Source: an uncultured Blautia sp. (GTDB lineage: Bacteria; Bacillota; Clostridia; Lachnospirales; Lachnospiraceae). Taken from it: a stretch of DNA of 36,450 bases. Shown in pieces: positions 22,141 through 34,413 of the stretch (position 1 is its first letter; every line of letters begins with the position of its first letter). The position numbers and the translations under genes were made by a program. Under the pieces are notes generated by a model. That model saw nothing but the letters and a program-made list of their open reading frames with translations. It did no database searches and was not told the origin of the DNA. The stretch is taken from the NCBI GenBank assembly GCA_945864225.1, contig CAMBAL010000022.1, positions 1 to 36,450 of the forward strand. Reading direction: 5' to 3'.

Positions 22141-25100
22141 ATGGAAAAAAACAGAATTCGTTCTGTAAAAACTGGAAAAAGCATGCGCATGAGTTACCAG
22201 AGACAAAAAGAAGTCCTGGAAATGCCGAATTTGATAGAAGTCCAGAAAGATTCCTACCAGTGGTTTCTCGACGAAGGATTGAATGAAGTATTTGATGATA
22301 TTTCTCCAATCGAAGATTACAGCGGAAAACTCAGCCTGAAATTCATCGACTTTACATTTGACGAGAAAGATGCGAAATATTCGATTGAGCAGTGTAAGGA
22401 ACGTGACGTAACATATGCCGCACCATTGAAGGTTCGGGTACAGCTGATTAATAAGGAAACAGGGGAAATTAAGGAAACCGAAATTTTCATGGGTGACTTG
22501 CCTTTGATGACTGCAACTGGTACGTTTGTCATCAATGGTGCAGAACGTGTAATTGTAAGCCAGTTAGTACGTTCCCCTGGTATCTATTATGCAATCGCAC
22601 ATGATAAAGTTGGTAAGAGATTATTTTCCAGTACCGTTATTCCTAACAGAGGCGCATGGCTGGAATATGAGACGGATTCCAACGACGTATTTTATGTAAG
22701 AGTAGACAGAACCAGAAAGGTTCCGATTACAGTGCTGATTCGTGCCCTGGGTATTGGCACCAATGCGGAGATTCTTGAATTATTCGGCGAAGAACCGAAG
22801 ATTCTTGCAAGTTTCACGAAAGATACTTCTACCAATTATCAGGAAGGTCTTCTGGAACTGTATAAGAAAATCCGTCCGGGTGAGCCGCTCGCAGTAGAAA
22901 GTGCTGAGAGCCTGATCATGGCCATGTTCTTTGACCCCAGAAGGTATGACCTTGCCAAAGTCGGACGTTATAAATTTAATAAAAAACTTCATCTGAATAA
23001 GCGTATCGTAGGTCAGAAACTGGCAGAAGATGTCGTAGATGCTTCTACCGGCGAGATCATCGCAGAGAAAGACTCTGTTGTGACCAGAGAACTGGCAGAT
23101 ACCATCCAGAATGCAGCAGTTCCTTATGTATGGATTCAGGGAGAAGAACGCAATATCAAAGTTCTTTCCAGCCTTATGGTAGATATCCACAGCCATGTGG
23201 ATCTGGACTGCGATCCGAAGGAACTGGGTGTTACAGAATTAGTATATTACCCGGTACTCCAAAAAATTCTGGAAGAAAACGACACCCTTGAGGATATCAA
23301 GGCGGCTATCCGCAGAGATATCCATGACCTCATTCCGAAACACATTACTAAGGAAGATATTCTTGCTTCCATTAACTATAACATGCATCTGGAATACGGC
23401 ATGGGCAATGACGACGATATCGACCACCTGGGCAACCGTCGTATCCGTTCTGTAGGTGAATTGCTGCAGAACCAGTACCGTATCGGACTTTCCAGACTGG
23501 AGAGAGTTGTTCGTGAGAGAATGACCACACAGGATACGGAGAGTATTTCTCCACAGTCCCTGATCAATATCAAACCGGTAACTGCAGCAGTGAAAGAGTT
23601 CTTCGGTTCTTCCCAGCTGTCTCAGTTCATGGATCAGAACAACCCGCTTGGTGAGCTGACACACAAGAGACGTCTTTCCGCCCTGGGACCTGGCGGTCTG
23701 TCCCGAGACAGAGCCGGATTCGAGGTTCGAGATGTACATTACTCCCATTACGGACGTATGTGCCCGATCGAGACTCCTGAAGGTCCGAACATCGGTCTGA
23801 TCAACTCCCTTGCATCCTACGCAAGAATTAACCAGTACGGTTTCATTGAGGCACCGTACCGTAAGATTGACAAGACAGATCCGCAGAACCCGCGTGTAAC
23901 CGAAGAAGTTGTTTACATGACTGCAGATGAAGAAGATAATTACCATGTAGCACAGGCGAATGAGCCTCTGGATGAAGAGGGACATTTCATTCACAAGAAC
24001 GTATCCGGTCGTTTCCGTGAAGAAACACAGGAATACGAGAAGAGAATGTTTGACTACATGGACGTATCCCCGAAGATGGTGTTCTCTGTAGCGACAGCAC
24101 TGATTCCGTTCCTGCAGAACGACGACGCGAACCGTGCGCTGATGGGATCCAACATGCAGCGTCAGGCCGTACCGCTTCTTACTACCGAAGCTCCGGTTGT
24201 AGGTACTGGTATGGAGACCAAGACTGCAGTAGACTCCGGTGTATGTGTCGTTGCGAAAAAAGCCGGAACAGTTCTTCGTTCCACATCTACAGATATTACT
24301 ATTCAGAACGATGACGGAACCAAAGAGAATTATCATCTGACCAAGTTCATGAGAAGTAACCAGAGCAACTGTTACAATCAGAAACCAATCGTTTTCCAGG
24401 GCGAGCACGTAGAGGCAGGACAGGTTATTGCAGATGGTCCTTCCACAGCCAATGGCGAGCTGGCACTGGGCAAGAACCCTCTGATCGGTTTCATGACATG
24501 GGAAGGTTATAACTACGAGGATGCGGTTCTTTTAAGTGAAAAACTTGTACAGGACGATGTTTATACATCTGTTCACATTGAAGAATATGAAGCAGAAGCC
24601 CGTGATACCAAACTGGGACCGGAAGAGATCACACGTGACGTTCCGGGTGTGGGCGATGATGCTCTGAAAGACCTGGATGAACGCGGAATCATCCGTATCG
24701 GTGCAGAAGTACGTGCCGGTGATATCCTGGTCGGCAAGGTAACTCCGAAGGGAGAAACCGAGCTTACTGCAGAAGAGAGACTTCTGCGCGCGATCTTCGG
24801 TGAGAAGGCACGTGAAGTACGTGATACATCCCTGAAGGTTCCGCATGGTGAATACGGTATTATCGTAGACGCCAAAGTATTTACAAGAGAAAACGGCGAT
24901 GAGCTGTCACCTGGTGTAAATCAGTCAGTCCGCATCTACATTGCACAGAAACGTAAGATTTCCGTTGGTGATAAGATGGCCGGACGTCATGGTAACAAGG
25001 GTGTCGTTTCCCGTGTACTTCCTGTAGAAGATATGCCGTTCCTTCCGAATGGCCGTCCGCTGGATATCGTACTGAATCCTCTGGGTGTGCCGTCCCGTAT

Positions 25101-26001
25101 GAACATCGGACAGGTCCTTGAGATCCATCTGAGTCTTGCTGCCAAAGCACTTGGCTTTAATGTGGCAACTCCTGTCTTTGATGGTGCGAACGAGAATGAT
25201 ATTCAGGATACTCTGGAACTTGCCAATGACTATGTAAATATTGAGGATTTTGAAGAATTCCGTGCAAAATATCAGGATATTCTTGATCCGGAGGTTATGC
25301 AGTATCTGGACGAAAACAAAGCTCACAGAGAACTCTGGAAGGGCGTTCCGATCTCGAGAGACGGTAAAGTACGGCTTCGTGACGGACGTACCGGAGAATA
25401 CTTCGACAGTCCGGTAACCATCGGCCACATGCATTACCTGAAACTGCATCATCTGGTAGATGATAAGATCCATGCACGTTCTACCGGCCCATATGCTCTG
25501 GTTACTCAGCAGCCATTGGGTGGTAAGGCACAGTTCGGCGGACAGCGTTTCGGTGAGATGGAGGTTTGGGCTCTTGAGGCGTACGGCGCAGCTTATACTC
25601 TGCAGGAGATCCTGACAGTCAAGTCCGATGACGTTGTTGGTCGTGTGAAGACATACGAAGCAATTATTAAGGGTGAAAATATTCCTGAGCCGGGTATTCC
25701 GGAATCCTTCAAGGTACTTCTGAAGGAACTCCAGTCTCTTGCTCTGGATGTTAAAGTCCTTAAAGATGACAATACAGAAGTGAAGATCATGGAAACCGTA
25801 GACTACGGCGATACTGATCTGCGTTCCGTTATTGAGGGTGATTCCAGAGGACATCACGATGAAGAATCCCTTGGCAAATACGGCTTTACCAAGCAGGAAT
25901 TCCAGGGAGAGGAACTGGTAGATATCGAGGAACCTGAAGACGAGGACGAGGATGAAGAATACCTGGAGTTTGAAGAATCTCTGGGTGATGACGAGGAATA
26001 G
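22141..26001 (+). CDS. rpoB: DNA-directed RNA polymerase subunit beta
   Basis: This 1286-residue protein is the beta subunit, which forms one side of the RNA polymerase cleft. The rifampicin-pocket segment [22 protein letters not shown] is at residues 491-512; the residues equivalent to E. coli D516, H526 and S531 are D498, H508 and S513, all wild type. Downstream, [21 protein letters not shown] and the C-terminal [24 protein letters not shown] are conserved. The tail is acidic ([24 protein letters not shown]). AGGGGTGA lies 8 bases before ATG 22141. rpoC begins 16 bp after its stop. It has its own promoter, separate from rplJL. Confidence 0.99.
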   Translation: MEKNRIRSVKTGKSMRMSYQRQKEVLEMPNLIEVQKDSYQWFLDEGLNEVFDDISPIEDYSGKLSLKFIDFTFDEKDAKYSIEQCKERDVTYAAPLKVRVQLINKETGEIKETEIFMGDLPLMTATGTFVINGAERVIVSQLVRSPGIYYAIAHDKVGKRLFSSTVIPNRGAWLEYETDSNDVFYVRVDRTRKVPITVLIRALGIGTNAEILELFGEEPKILASFTKDTSTNYQEGLLELYKKIRPGEPLAVESAESLIMAMFFDPRRYDLAKVGRYKFNKKLHLNKRIVGQKLAEDVVDASTGEIIAEKDSVVTRELADTIQNAAVPYVWIQGEERNIKVLSSLMVDIHSHVDLDCDPKELGVTELVYYPVLQKILEENDTLEDIKAAIRRDIHDLIPKHITKEDILASINYNMHLEYGMGNDDDIDHLGNRRIRSVGELLQNQYRIGLSRLERVVRERMTTQDTESISPQSLINIKPVTAAVKEFFGSSQLSQFMDQNNPLGELTHKRRLSALGPGGLSRDRAGFEVRDVHYSHYGRMCPIETPEGPNIGLINSLASYARINQYGFIEAPYRKIDKTDPQNPRVTEEVVYMTADEEDNYHVAQANEPLDEEGHFIHKNVSGRFREETQEYEKRMFDYMDVSPKMVFSVATALIPFLQNDDANRALMGSNMQRQAVPLLTTEAPVVGTGMETKTAVDSGVCVVAKKAGTVLRSTSTDITIQNDDGTKENYHLTKFMRSNQSNCYNQKPIVFQGEHVEAGQVIADGPSTANGELALGKNPLIGFMTWEGYNYEDAVLLSEKLVQDDVYTSVHIEEYEAEARDTKLGPEEITRDVPGVGDDALKDLDERGIIRIGAEVRAGDILVGKVTPKGETELTAEERLLRAIFGEKAREVRDTSLKVPHGEYGIIVDAKVFTRENGDELSPGVNQSVRIYIAQKRKISVGDKMAGRHGNKGVVSRVLPVEDMPFLPNGRPLDIVLNPLGVPSRMNIGQVLEIHLSLAAKALGFNVATPVFDGANENDIQDTLELANDYVNIEDFEEFRAKYQDILDPEVMQYLDENKAHRELWKGVPISRDGKVRLRDGRTGEYFDSPVTIGHMHYLKLHHLVDDKIHARSTGPYALVTQQPLGGKAQFGGQRFGEMEVWALEAYGAAYTLQEILTVKSDDVVGRVKTYEAIIKGENIPEPGIPESFKVLLKELQSLALDVKVLKDDNTEVKIMETVDYGDTDLRSVIEGDSRGHHDEESLGKYGFTKQEFQGEELVDIEEPEDEDEDEEYLEFEESLGDDEE

Positions 26002-26017
26002 AAAGGGGAAAGAATAC

Positions 26018-29737
<3,720 letters not shown>

Positions 29738-29745
29738 AAATAAGA

Positions 29746-29785
29746 AGAAGCCTTTTGTCGCGTATGCGGCAGAGGGCTTCTTTTT
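29746..29785 (+). terminator. rpoBC terminator
   Basis: Arms 29747-29761 (GAAGCCTTTTGTCGC) and 29766-29780 (GCGGCAGAGGGCTTC) pair over 15 positions with G-U pairs, close a GTAT loop and run into T5. Confidence 0.92.
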
Positions 29786-30060
29786 ACAATAAAAAGTACC
29801 GGTCAGAAGATAATTTGCAAAATGAATAAGAGCTTTGTGAACAGATAATCTACAAATGGAATAAGAACCTTGTCAGCAGACATGTTTTTGAATCCATTCT
29901 TTGGTAATATAGGGAATGAAGAGAAAAATACAGACATGGCTACCATTTCTGATATAATTTGTTATAATATTTTGTGAAAGAAAATGCTGCTGCAGAATAA
30001 AAACAGGCACACGTACATTCATGAAAATGGATGTTCGGGGAAGGTGCAGAGGTGAAACTT
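29786..30060 (+). other. intergenic region: 35-bp tandem repeat and kinase promoter
   Basis: No gene was found. Two imperfect 35-bp units start at 29808 and 29843 (both AGATAAT...GAATAAGA-C-TTGT; ~29 of 37 positions agree). Two TATAAT boxes lie at 29953-29958 and 29963-29968; the second has TG at 29960-29961 and is the best candidate promoter. Neither has a convincing -35. Confidence 0.55.
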
Positions 30061-32061
30061 ATGGATAGGGAATTGCCGGTCTCTGTATGGCCGGAATGGA
30101 AAATTGTTGAAAAGATCGGCGAAGGATCTTTTGGAAAAGTGTATAAAGCACAGCGCATGGAACGTGATAAAGCATTTTATTCCGCAATCAAGATTGTCTC
30201 GATTCCTTCTAGCCGCAGTGAATTGAAGAGTATACAGTCCGAACTGGGAAGCGACCAGTCTGTCAAAGAATATTTTCAGAATCTGGTGGAAGATTGTATT
30301 CAGGAAGTCAATATTATGGAAGATTTTCGGGGCAATTCCCATGTAGTGGCTGTTGAAGATTATAAAGTGGTGGAATATCTGGATGATATTGGGTGGGATA
30401 TTTATATCCGCATGGAGTATCTGACGGGATTTCTGGAATATTGTGAAGGGAAGCAGCTTAGTGAAAAAGAAGTGATCCAGCTGGGCATCGACCTTTGCAA
30501 AGCTTTGGAATATTGCAGAAAGATGAATATCATTCATCGGGATATTAAGCCGGAAAATATCTTTGTATCCAGATTTGGGGAATTTAAACTGGGAGATTTC
30601 GGAATTGCGCGTGAGCTGGACCGGACGCTGAGTTCCTTTTCCAAGAAAGGAACGTATTCGTACATGGCACCGGAGATGTACCGGGGTGAGAAGTATGACA
30701 GCCGCGTGGATATTTATTCCCTTGGGATTATGCTGTATAAACTTCGTAATCATAACCGGCTGCCGTTTATGGATCTTGAGAAGCAGCTGATTACCTACAG
30801 AGATAAAGAAAATGCATTGAACAAACGAATGTCCGGAGAGATACTTCCTGCTCCGGTTGATGCAGGAGAAGATCTGGCGGCTGTGATTCTGAAAGCCTGT
30901 GCATATGACTGCGAGGAACGGTATACTACTGCAGAGGAATTCCGGGAAGAACTGGAAAGAGTAAAATATCGTGTTATGTCAGAACCATTGCAAGAACGGA
31001 AGAAGGTTGGATCAGGAACGCGAGCAGCGGGTAGCCAGATACAGAAATCCAGATCAGGTTCACGTTCCACGGACGGTCAGATGCAGAAGGCCGGAATAAG
31101 TGCGCGAACTGCGGGCGGTCAGGTGCAGAAAACCGGAGCAAGTACACAAGCCGAGAGTAACCAGTCGAAGAAATCCGGAGCAGACTCCCATCTGGTCAAT
31201 GAACAGGAATATGAAACAAAGTCCGGAAATTCAAAGACGCAGATGAAGAGAAACCGGGAGGGATATCTGGAATTTTCTGAAGCTACCAGAATTAAGCCCA
31301 GGAGAAATTCTGCGGAACAAAAAAAGAACGGATCACAAGCATCATCCGGAACAGATCGAACCGGAACAGATCGAACCGGAACTACCCGAACCGAAACTGC
31401 TCACACCAGCTCCGCAGAAACAGACCAGACATTTTCTGCGAAGAAACGCAAAAAGAAAGATCAGACAGGAAATTTGCCTCTGCTCATTGCCGTTATTGTT
31501 ATGACGCTTGCGGTAATTGTGATGACCGTTGTATTTTTCCGTGTTTTGTTAGAAAACCGCAGGACATCCGCACAGTCCGAAAGTCCGACAGGGCTTGTGG
31601 AAATGCTTGACAGCGATATGGCAGATGAATCCGAAAAAGAAGGCCTTGCGGAAGATCTTACAGTCATCCGTGAACGTGCATCAGAAATCGTCAATGAACT
31701 GGATACTTATCATTGGATCGGAACAGAGAAGGATGGAAGAATTACATACCTGAACACCGTCGGGGAATTGCGAAAGATACTGATTTATCCCAATTCTTCC
31801 AAGGACGGATTGTATGAAGAGTATTATTTCTGGGATGACCAATTATTTTTTGCGTATATCTGGGCGGACAGCACGATTGATTCCGATCTGGACGAAGGCG
31901 AGATTCGGGCAGATTATTATTATTACAAAGACGGAAATCTGATCCGCTGGATTGATGAGAACAATATGTGTCACGATTACGAAACAGACAATGAAGAATA
32001 TCATACGCTTGGTGAAAAATACTGGAACCGAGCCCTGGAATATTCCAAGGGATTTGAGTAG
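30061..32061 (+). CDS. membrane Ser/Thr protein kinase with extracellular non-PASTA domain
   Basis: This 666-residue protein has an N-terminal cytoplasmic Hanks-type kinase domain (residues ~13-310): Gly loop GEGSFGKV (20-27), K44 in SAIKIV, HRDIKPEN (159-166), DFG (179-181) and APE; all key residues are present. A polar linker (~315-470) holds five 14-residue repeats and three 5-residue repeats. One membrane helix (~473-498) follows, then a ~165-residue extracellular domain, Tyr- and Asp-rich (ADYYYYKDGNLIRWIDE), that is not PASTA. I chose ATG 30061 with AGAGGTGA at 30048-30055; ATG 30031 lacks a site. It probably senses an external signal and phosphorylates partners. The PP2C gene begins 20 bp later. 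Confidence 0.92.
   Translation: MDRELPVSVWPEWKIVEKIGEGSFGKVYKAQRMERDKAFYSAIKIVSIPSSRSELKSIQSELGSDQSVKEYFQNLVEDCIQEVNIMEDFRGNSHVVAVEDYKVVEYLDDIGWDIYIRMEYLTGFLEYCEGKQLSEKEVIQLGIDLCKALEYCRKMNIIHRDIKPENIFVSRFGEFKLGDFGIARELDRTLSSFSKKGTYSYMAPEMYRGEKYDSRVDIYSLGIMLYKLRNHNRLPFMDLEKQLITYRDKENALNKRMSGEILPAPVDAGEDLAAVILKACAYDCEERYTTAEEFREELERVKYRVMSEPLQERKKVGSGTRAAGSQIQKSRSGSRSTDGQMQKAGISARTAGGQVQKTGASTQAESNQSKKSGADSHLVNEQEYETKSGNSKTQMKRNREGYLEFSEATRIKPRRNSAEQKKNGSQASSGTDRTGTDRTGTTRTETAHTSSAETDQTFSAKKRKKKDQTGNLPLLIAVIVMTLAVIVMTVVFFRVLLENRRTSAQSESPTGLVEMLDSDMADESEKEGLAEDLTVIRERASEIVNELDTYHWIGTEKDGRITYLNTVGELRKILIYPNSSKDGLYEEYYFWDDQLFFAYIWADSTIDSDLDEGEIRADYYYYKDGNLIRWIDENNMCHDYETDNEEYHTLGEKYWNRALEYSKGFE
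31003..31212 (+). repeat. five 42-bp in-frame repeats in the kinase linker
   Basis: Units begin at 31003, 31045, 31087, 31129 and 31171. Each encodes 14 residues of the form K-x-(G/R)-x-x-x-(R/Q/H)-x-x-x-x-Q-x-x, for example KVGSGTRAAGSQIQ and KAGISARTAGGQVQ. The last two are more diverged. They form a Ser/Thr- and Lys-rich juxtamembrane linker. Confidence 0.9.
31348..31392 (+). repeat. three 15-bp in-frame repeats (GTDRT)
   Basis: GGAACAGATCGAACC occurs at 31348-31362 and exactly at 31363-31377, with a diverged copy at 31378-31392. They encode GTDRT, GTDRT and GTTRT, shortly before the membrane helix, and are Thr-rich potential autophosphorylation sites. Confidence 0.88.
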
Positions 32062-32081
32062 AATGGATGTGAGGGTAGAAC

Positions 32082-32933
32082 ATGGCTTATCAGATGGAAT
32101 ACGCGTATACCAGTCATACTGGCAATGTGCGTGCAAATAATGAAGATAATTTCTGGTGCTGCGGAGAAACCATGGGAGCCTTTAACCAGGGAACCGGAGG
32201 TGTACGTACCGGAAGAACTGTACAGTCAGATTATCCGCTGTTTGCCGTTTTCGACGGGATGGGCGGTGAAAGCTGCGGCGAAATGGCAGCCTATCTTGCG
32301 GCAAATGCATGCGGAAGGCATTACCGGGAAAACCGCGTCTCTCTGAAAGAACAGCCGGAGCAGTTTCTGGATGAAATTTGTCAGGATATGAACCGTGCAG
32401 TCTGTGAATACAGTCAGGAAAACCGTATCCGGATTATGGGGACTACTACGGTGATGCTGGCAGTAAGTGAGGGAAATCTGTATGCCTGTAACGTAGGTGA
32501 CAGCAGACTTTATGAAATAAGGAAGAAAACCGGAGAACAGGAAGGAAACTTTCAGCAGATTTCCATCGACCATGTACTGCGCGGAGGTCCGTTTTGCAAA
32601 GCGCCGCTGACACAGTATGTGGGAATCCCGGAAAATCATATGGGGCTGGAACCCTCCGTGCTGAAACTGGAAATGAAGCCGGGAGTAAGATATCTGCTTT
32701 GCTCGGATGGCGTGACCGATATGATTGCGGATGAGGAAATTGCAGAGATCATCGCAGGAGAAACGACGGTGCAGAAAGCAGTGGAAACACTGCTGTGCAG
32801 GTCTCTGGAAAGAGGCGGAAGGGATAATGTGACCATGATTTTGTGCGAGGTCACAGAGGAGGAGCGCAGACCAAGGCTGCTGAGATGGCTGGAGAACAGA
32901 ATAAAGAAAGAGCCTGTGCAGTCAGGATACTGA
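32082..32933 (+). CDS. PP2C-family Ser/Thr protein phosphatase
   Basis: This 283-residue cytoplasmic phosphatase is the expected counterpart of the kinase upstream. PP2C motifs are ordered: VRANNEDNFW (17-26), metal-site FDGMGG (57-62), MGTTTVML, CNVGDSRLYEI, LLCSDGVTDMI and GGRDNVTMIL, with the metal-binding aspartates present. The stretch between motifs is longer than in small PP2Cs (QGTGGVRTGRTVQSDYP). GAGGG lies 6 bases before ATG 32082. The short gap after the kinase gene shows a shared transcript. Confidence 0.95.
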   Translation: MAYQMEYAYTSHTGNVRANNEDNFWCCGETMGAFNQGTGGVRTGRTVQSDYPLFAVFDGMGGESCGEMAAYLAANACGRHYRENRVSLKEQPEQFLDEICQDMNRAVCEYSQENRIRIMGTTTVMLAVSEGNLYACNVGDSRLYEIRKKTGEQEGNFQQISIDHVLRGGPFCKAPLTQYVGIPENHMGLEPSVLKLEMKPGVRYLLCSDGVTDMIADEEIAEIIAGETTVQKAVETLLCRSLERGGRDNVTMILCEVTEEERRPRLLRWLENRIKKEPVQSGY

Positions 32934-32960
32934 TACAGGATGGTTATGGGAGATGATGGT

Positions 32961-34187
32961 ATGAAGAATCGAATGCAGGATCTGGATTTTGAGCAGACAG
33001 TGGCATTTGACACTGTCAAAGATTATGAGTTTACCAGAAGGGCGGCACAGCGTTTTCGGCAGGTTGTCAGTCTGGAGGATTTTGAAGATGAAGATGCGGA
33101 TGTGATTTTTCATTATTTATATAAGGAAATGGAGCTGGTTTCCTTTGGGGATCATCTGAAAAGGTATATTTATGAGCGTGCGGGTCTGGAAGAACCGTTC
33201 AGTGAAGTCAGCAAAGAGGTCTACCGGGATATTGTGGTGGAATCCTTTCACGAAACCTGTACGCCCAAATCCATGAAGCCGACTTCTGCGAAGCTTTCCT
33301 CACTTGTAAATAACTGGCTGAGCCAGGCATCTGTGAAGCGGGAGACCGTGTTTCTCCTCGGGTTCGGACTTCGCATGAGTGTGGAGGATGTGTCGGATTT
33401 TCTTACCAGAGTACTCAGAGAGCAGGATTTTGATTTCCGAAATCCGGATGAAGTGATTTACTGGTTTTGCTATTCCAATCATTATGAATATTACAAGGCA
33501 CAGGAATACCGGGAACGATATGATGAGCTGGAGCCGGAGAAAGACAGCGGGGATGCTGCCAGAATTTTTGCCGGTGGGCTGTATCTGGATACGGAAGAGA
33601 AGTTGTTGGAATATCTGGCGCATGTGAAATCCGGCGTAGAGGATCCCATGTCAGAGAAAAGCCAGGCATTTCAGGAGTTTTGCCGGCTTCTTTACCGTGC
33701 AAAGCAAATCATCGCTGCTATGTATCAGCAGGATGAGGAGGAGAAAAAACGGGGGAAAGTGTGGACAGCTGATGATATTTCTGCATCAGATGTGGAAAAA
33801 GTAATCTGCAGCGGAATTCCGATCAATAAGATGGGAAATCTGAAAAAAATGTCAGCCTCCATTCTTGCCAGACATTTCAGCCAGAAACGATTCAGCAGGC
33901 AGAGAATCAACAGTATTCTGAAACATAATTTTCCGGTGGAGCGTTTTGACCTGATCACACTTGAATTTTTTATTGTGTCGCAGGAAATGGCAGATGAGGA
34001 TCCGTATCAGAGATACCGCCATTTTCTGGAAGAAATTCAGGGGATTCTAGAGAAATGCGGAATGAGCGAAATCTACATAGTGAATCCATATGAATGCTTC
34101 CTCCTTATGTGTCTGCTGACAGACTGTCCGTTGGCAGTTTTCTCGGAAATCTGGGAAATGTCCTACGAGGAATCGGAGGAAGAGTGA
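32961..34187 (+). CDS. unrecognised helical protein of the kinase-phosphatase operon
   Basis: This 408-residue protein is mostly helical and soluble, with no signal peptide or membrane segment. I chose ATG 32961, which has GGGAGA at 32948-32953; ATGs at 32940 and 32946 are possible. The N-terminus (MKNRMQDLDFEQTVAFDTVKDYEF) is Asp/Thr-rich. The centre, KRETVFLLGFGLRMSVEDVSDFLTRVL...DEVIYWFCYSNHYEYYK, resembles a domain seen in Firmicute regulators in which 'RETLI-LAF-L-LS-EE--ELL' is followed by 'D-II-Y'. I recognise no family with confidence. It lies 27 bases after the PP2C stop in the same operon, so it is a candidate kinase substrate or output protein. Confidence 0.6.
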   Translation: MKNRMQDLDFEQTVAFDTVKDYEFTRRAAQRFRQVVSLEDFEDEDADVIFHYLYKEMELVSFGDHLKRYIYERAGLEEPFSEVSKEVYRDIVVESFHETCTPKSMKPTSAKLSSLVNNWLSQASVKRETVFLLGFGLRMSVEDVSDFLTRVLREQDFDFRNPDEVIYWFCYSNHYEYYKAQEYRERYDELEPEKDSGDAARIFAGGLYLDTEEKLLEYLAHVKSGVEDPMSEKSQAFQEFCRLLYRAKQIIAAMYQQDEEEKKRGKVWTADDISASDVEKVICSGIPINKMGNLKKMSASILARHFSQKRFSRQRINSILKHNFPVERFDLITLEFFIVSQEMADEDPYQRYRHFLEEIQGILEKCGMSEIYIVNPYECFLLMCLLTDCPLAVFSEIWEMSYEESEEE

Positions 34188-34209
34188 CAGGGTGGAGAAA
34201 GAAGTAAGG

Positions 34210-34267
34210 AACAGGCACCGGCAAAGTCTGCAGGTATGAAAACATACGGACTTTGCCGGTGCCTGTT
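34210..34267 (+). terminator. long hairpin ending the kinase operon
   Basis: Arms 34210-34228 and 34249-34267 (AACAGGCACCGGCAAAGTC and its complement) pair over 19 bp, and TATG/CATA pair inside. A short T-rich stretch follows (TTATTT), so termination is likely. Confidence 0.75.
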
Positions 34268-34299
34268 ATTTAGTGGAGTTATTTACGAAACGATGTATT

Positions 34300-34408
34300 A
34301 GTATAAGCCACGATAAATAATCATATGTTTCGCTGGGCTGCTTTTTCGATAGTACAGCTGTAAAAGCATCCTCACCGAAACAGTAAGGTATTTATCGTGG
34401 CTTATACT
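34300..34408. repeat. 109-bp palindromic (MITE-like) element
   Basis: A perfect 20-bp inverted repeat (34300-34319 with 34389-34408, starting AGTATAAGCCACG) encloses 69 bases. Inside it lie TGTTTCG/CGAAACA (34326-34332 with 34376-34382) and GCTTTT/AAAAGC (34340-34345 with 34362-34367), so the whole element can fold into one long imperfect hairpin. No gene or T-run is present. It lies between two convergent genes. Confidence 0.8.
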
Positions 34409-34413
34409 GGATG

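Noticed and set aside
23239-24408. Long minus-strand reading frame (389 codons) inside rpoB
   Set aside because: It is antisense to a highly conserved gene, resembles no protein and has no ribosome-binding site; it reflects codon bias of rpoB. The same applies to 24925-26040 and 28475-29203.
22141-26001. Rifampicin-resistance change in rpoB
   Set aside because: The residues equivalent to D516, H526 and S531 are all wild type.
31003-31212. CRISPR-like or non-coding repeats
   Set aside because: Units are exactly 42 bp, in frame and continuous with the kinase coding sequence.
34300-34408. Simple intrinsic terminator
   Set aside because: No T-run follows either arm and the loop is 69 bases with its own structure.
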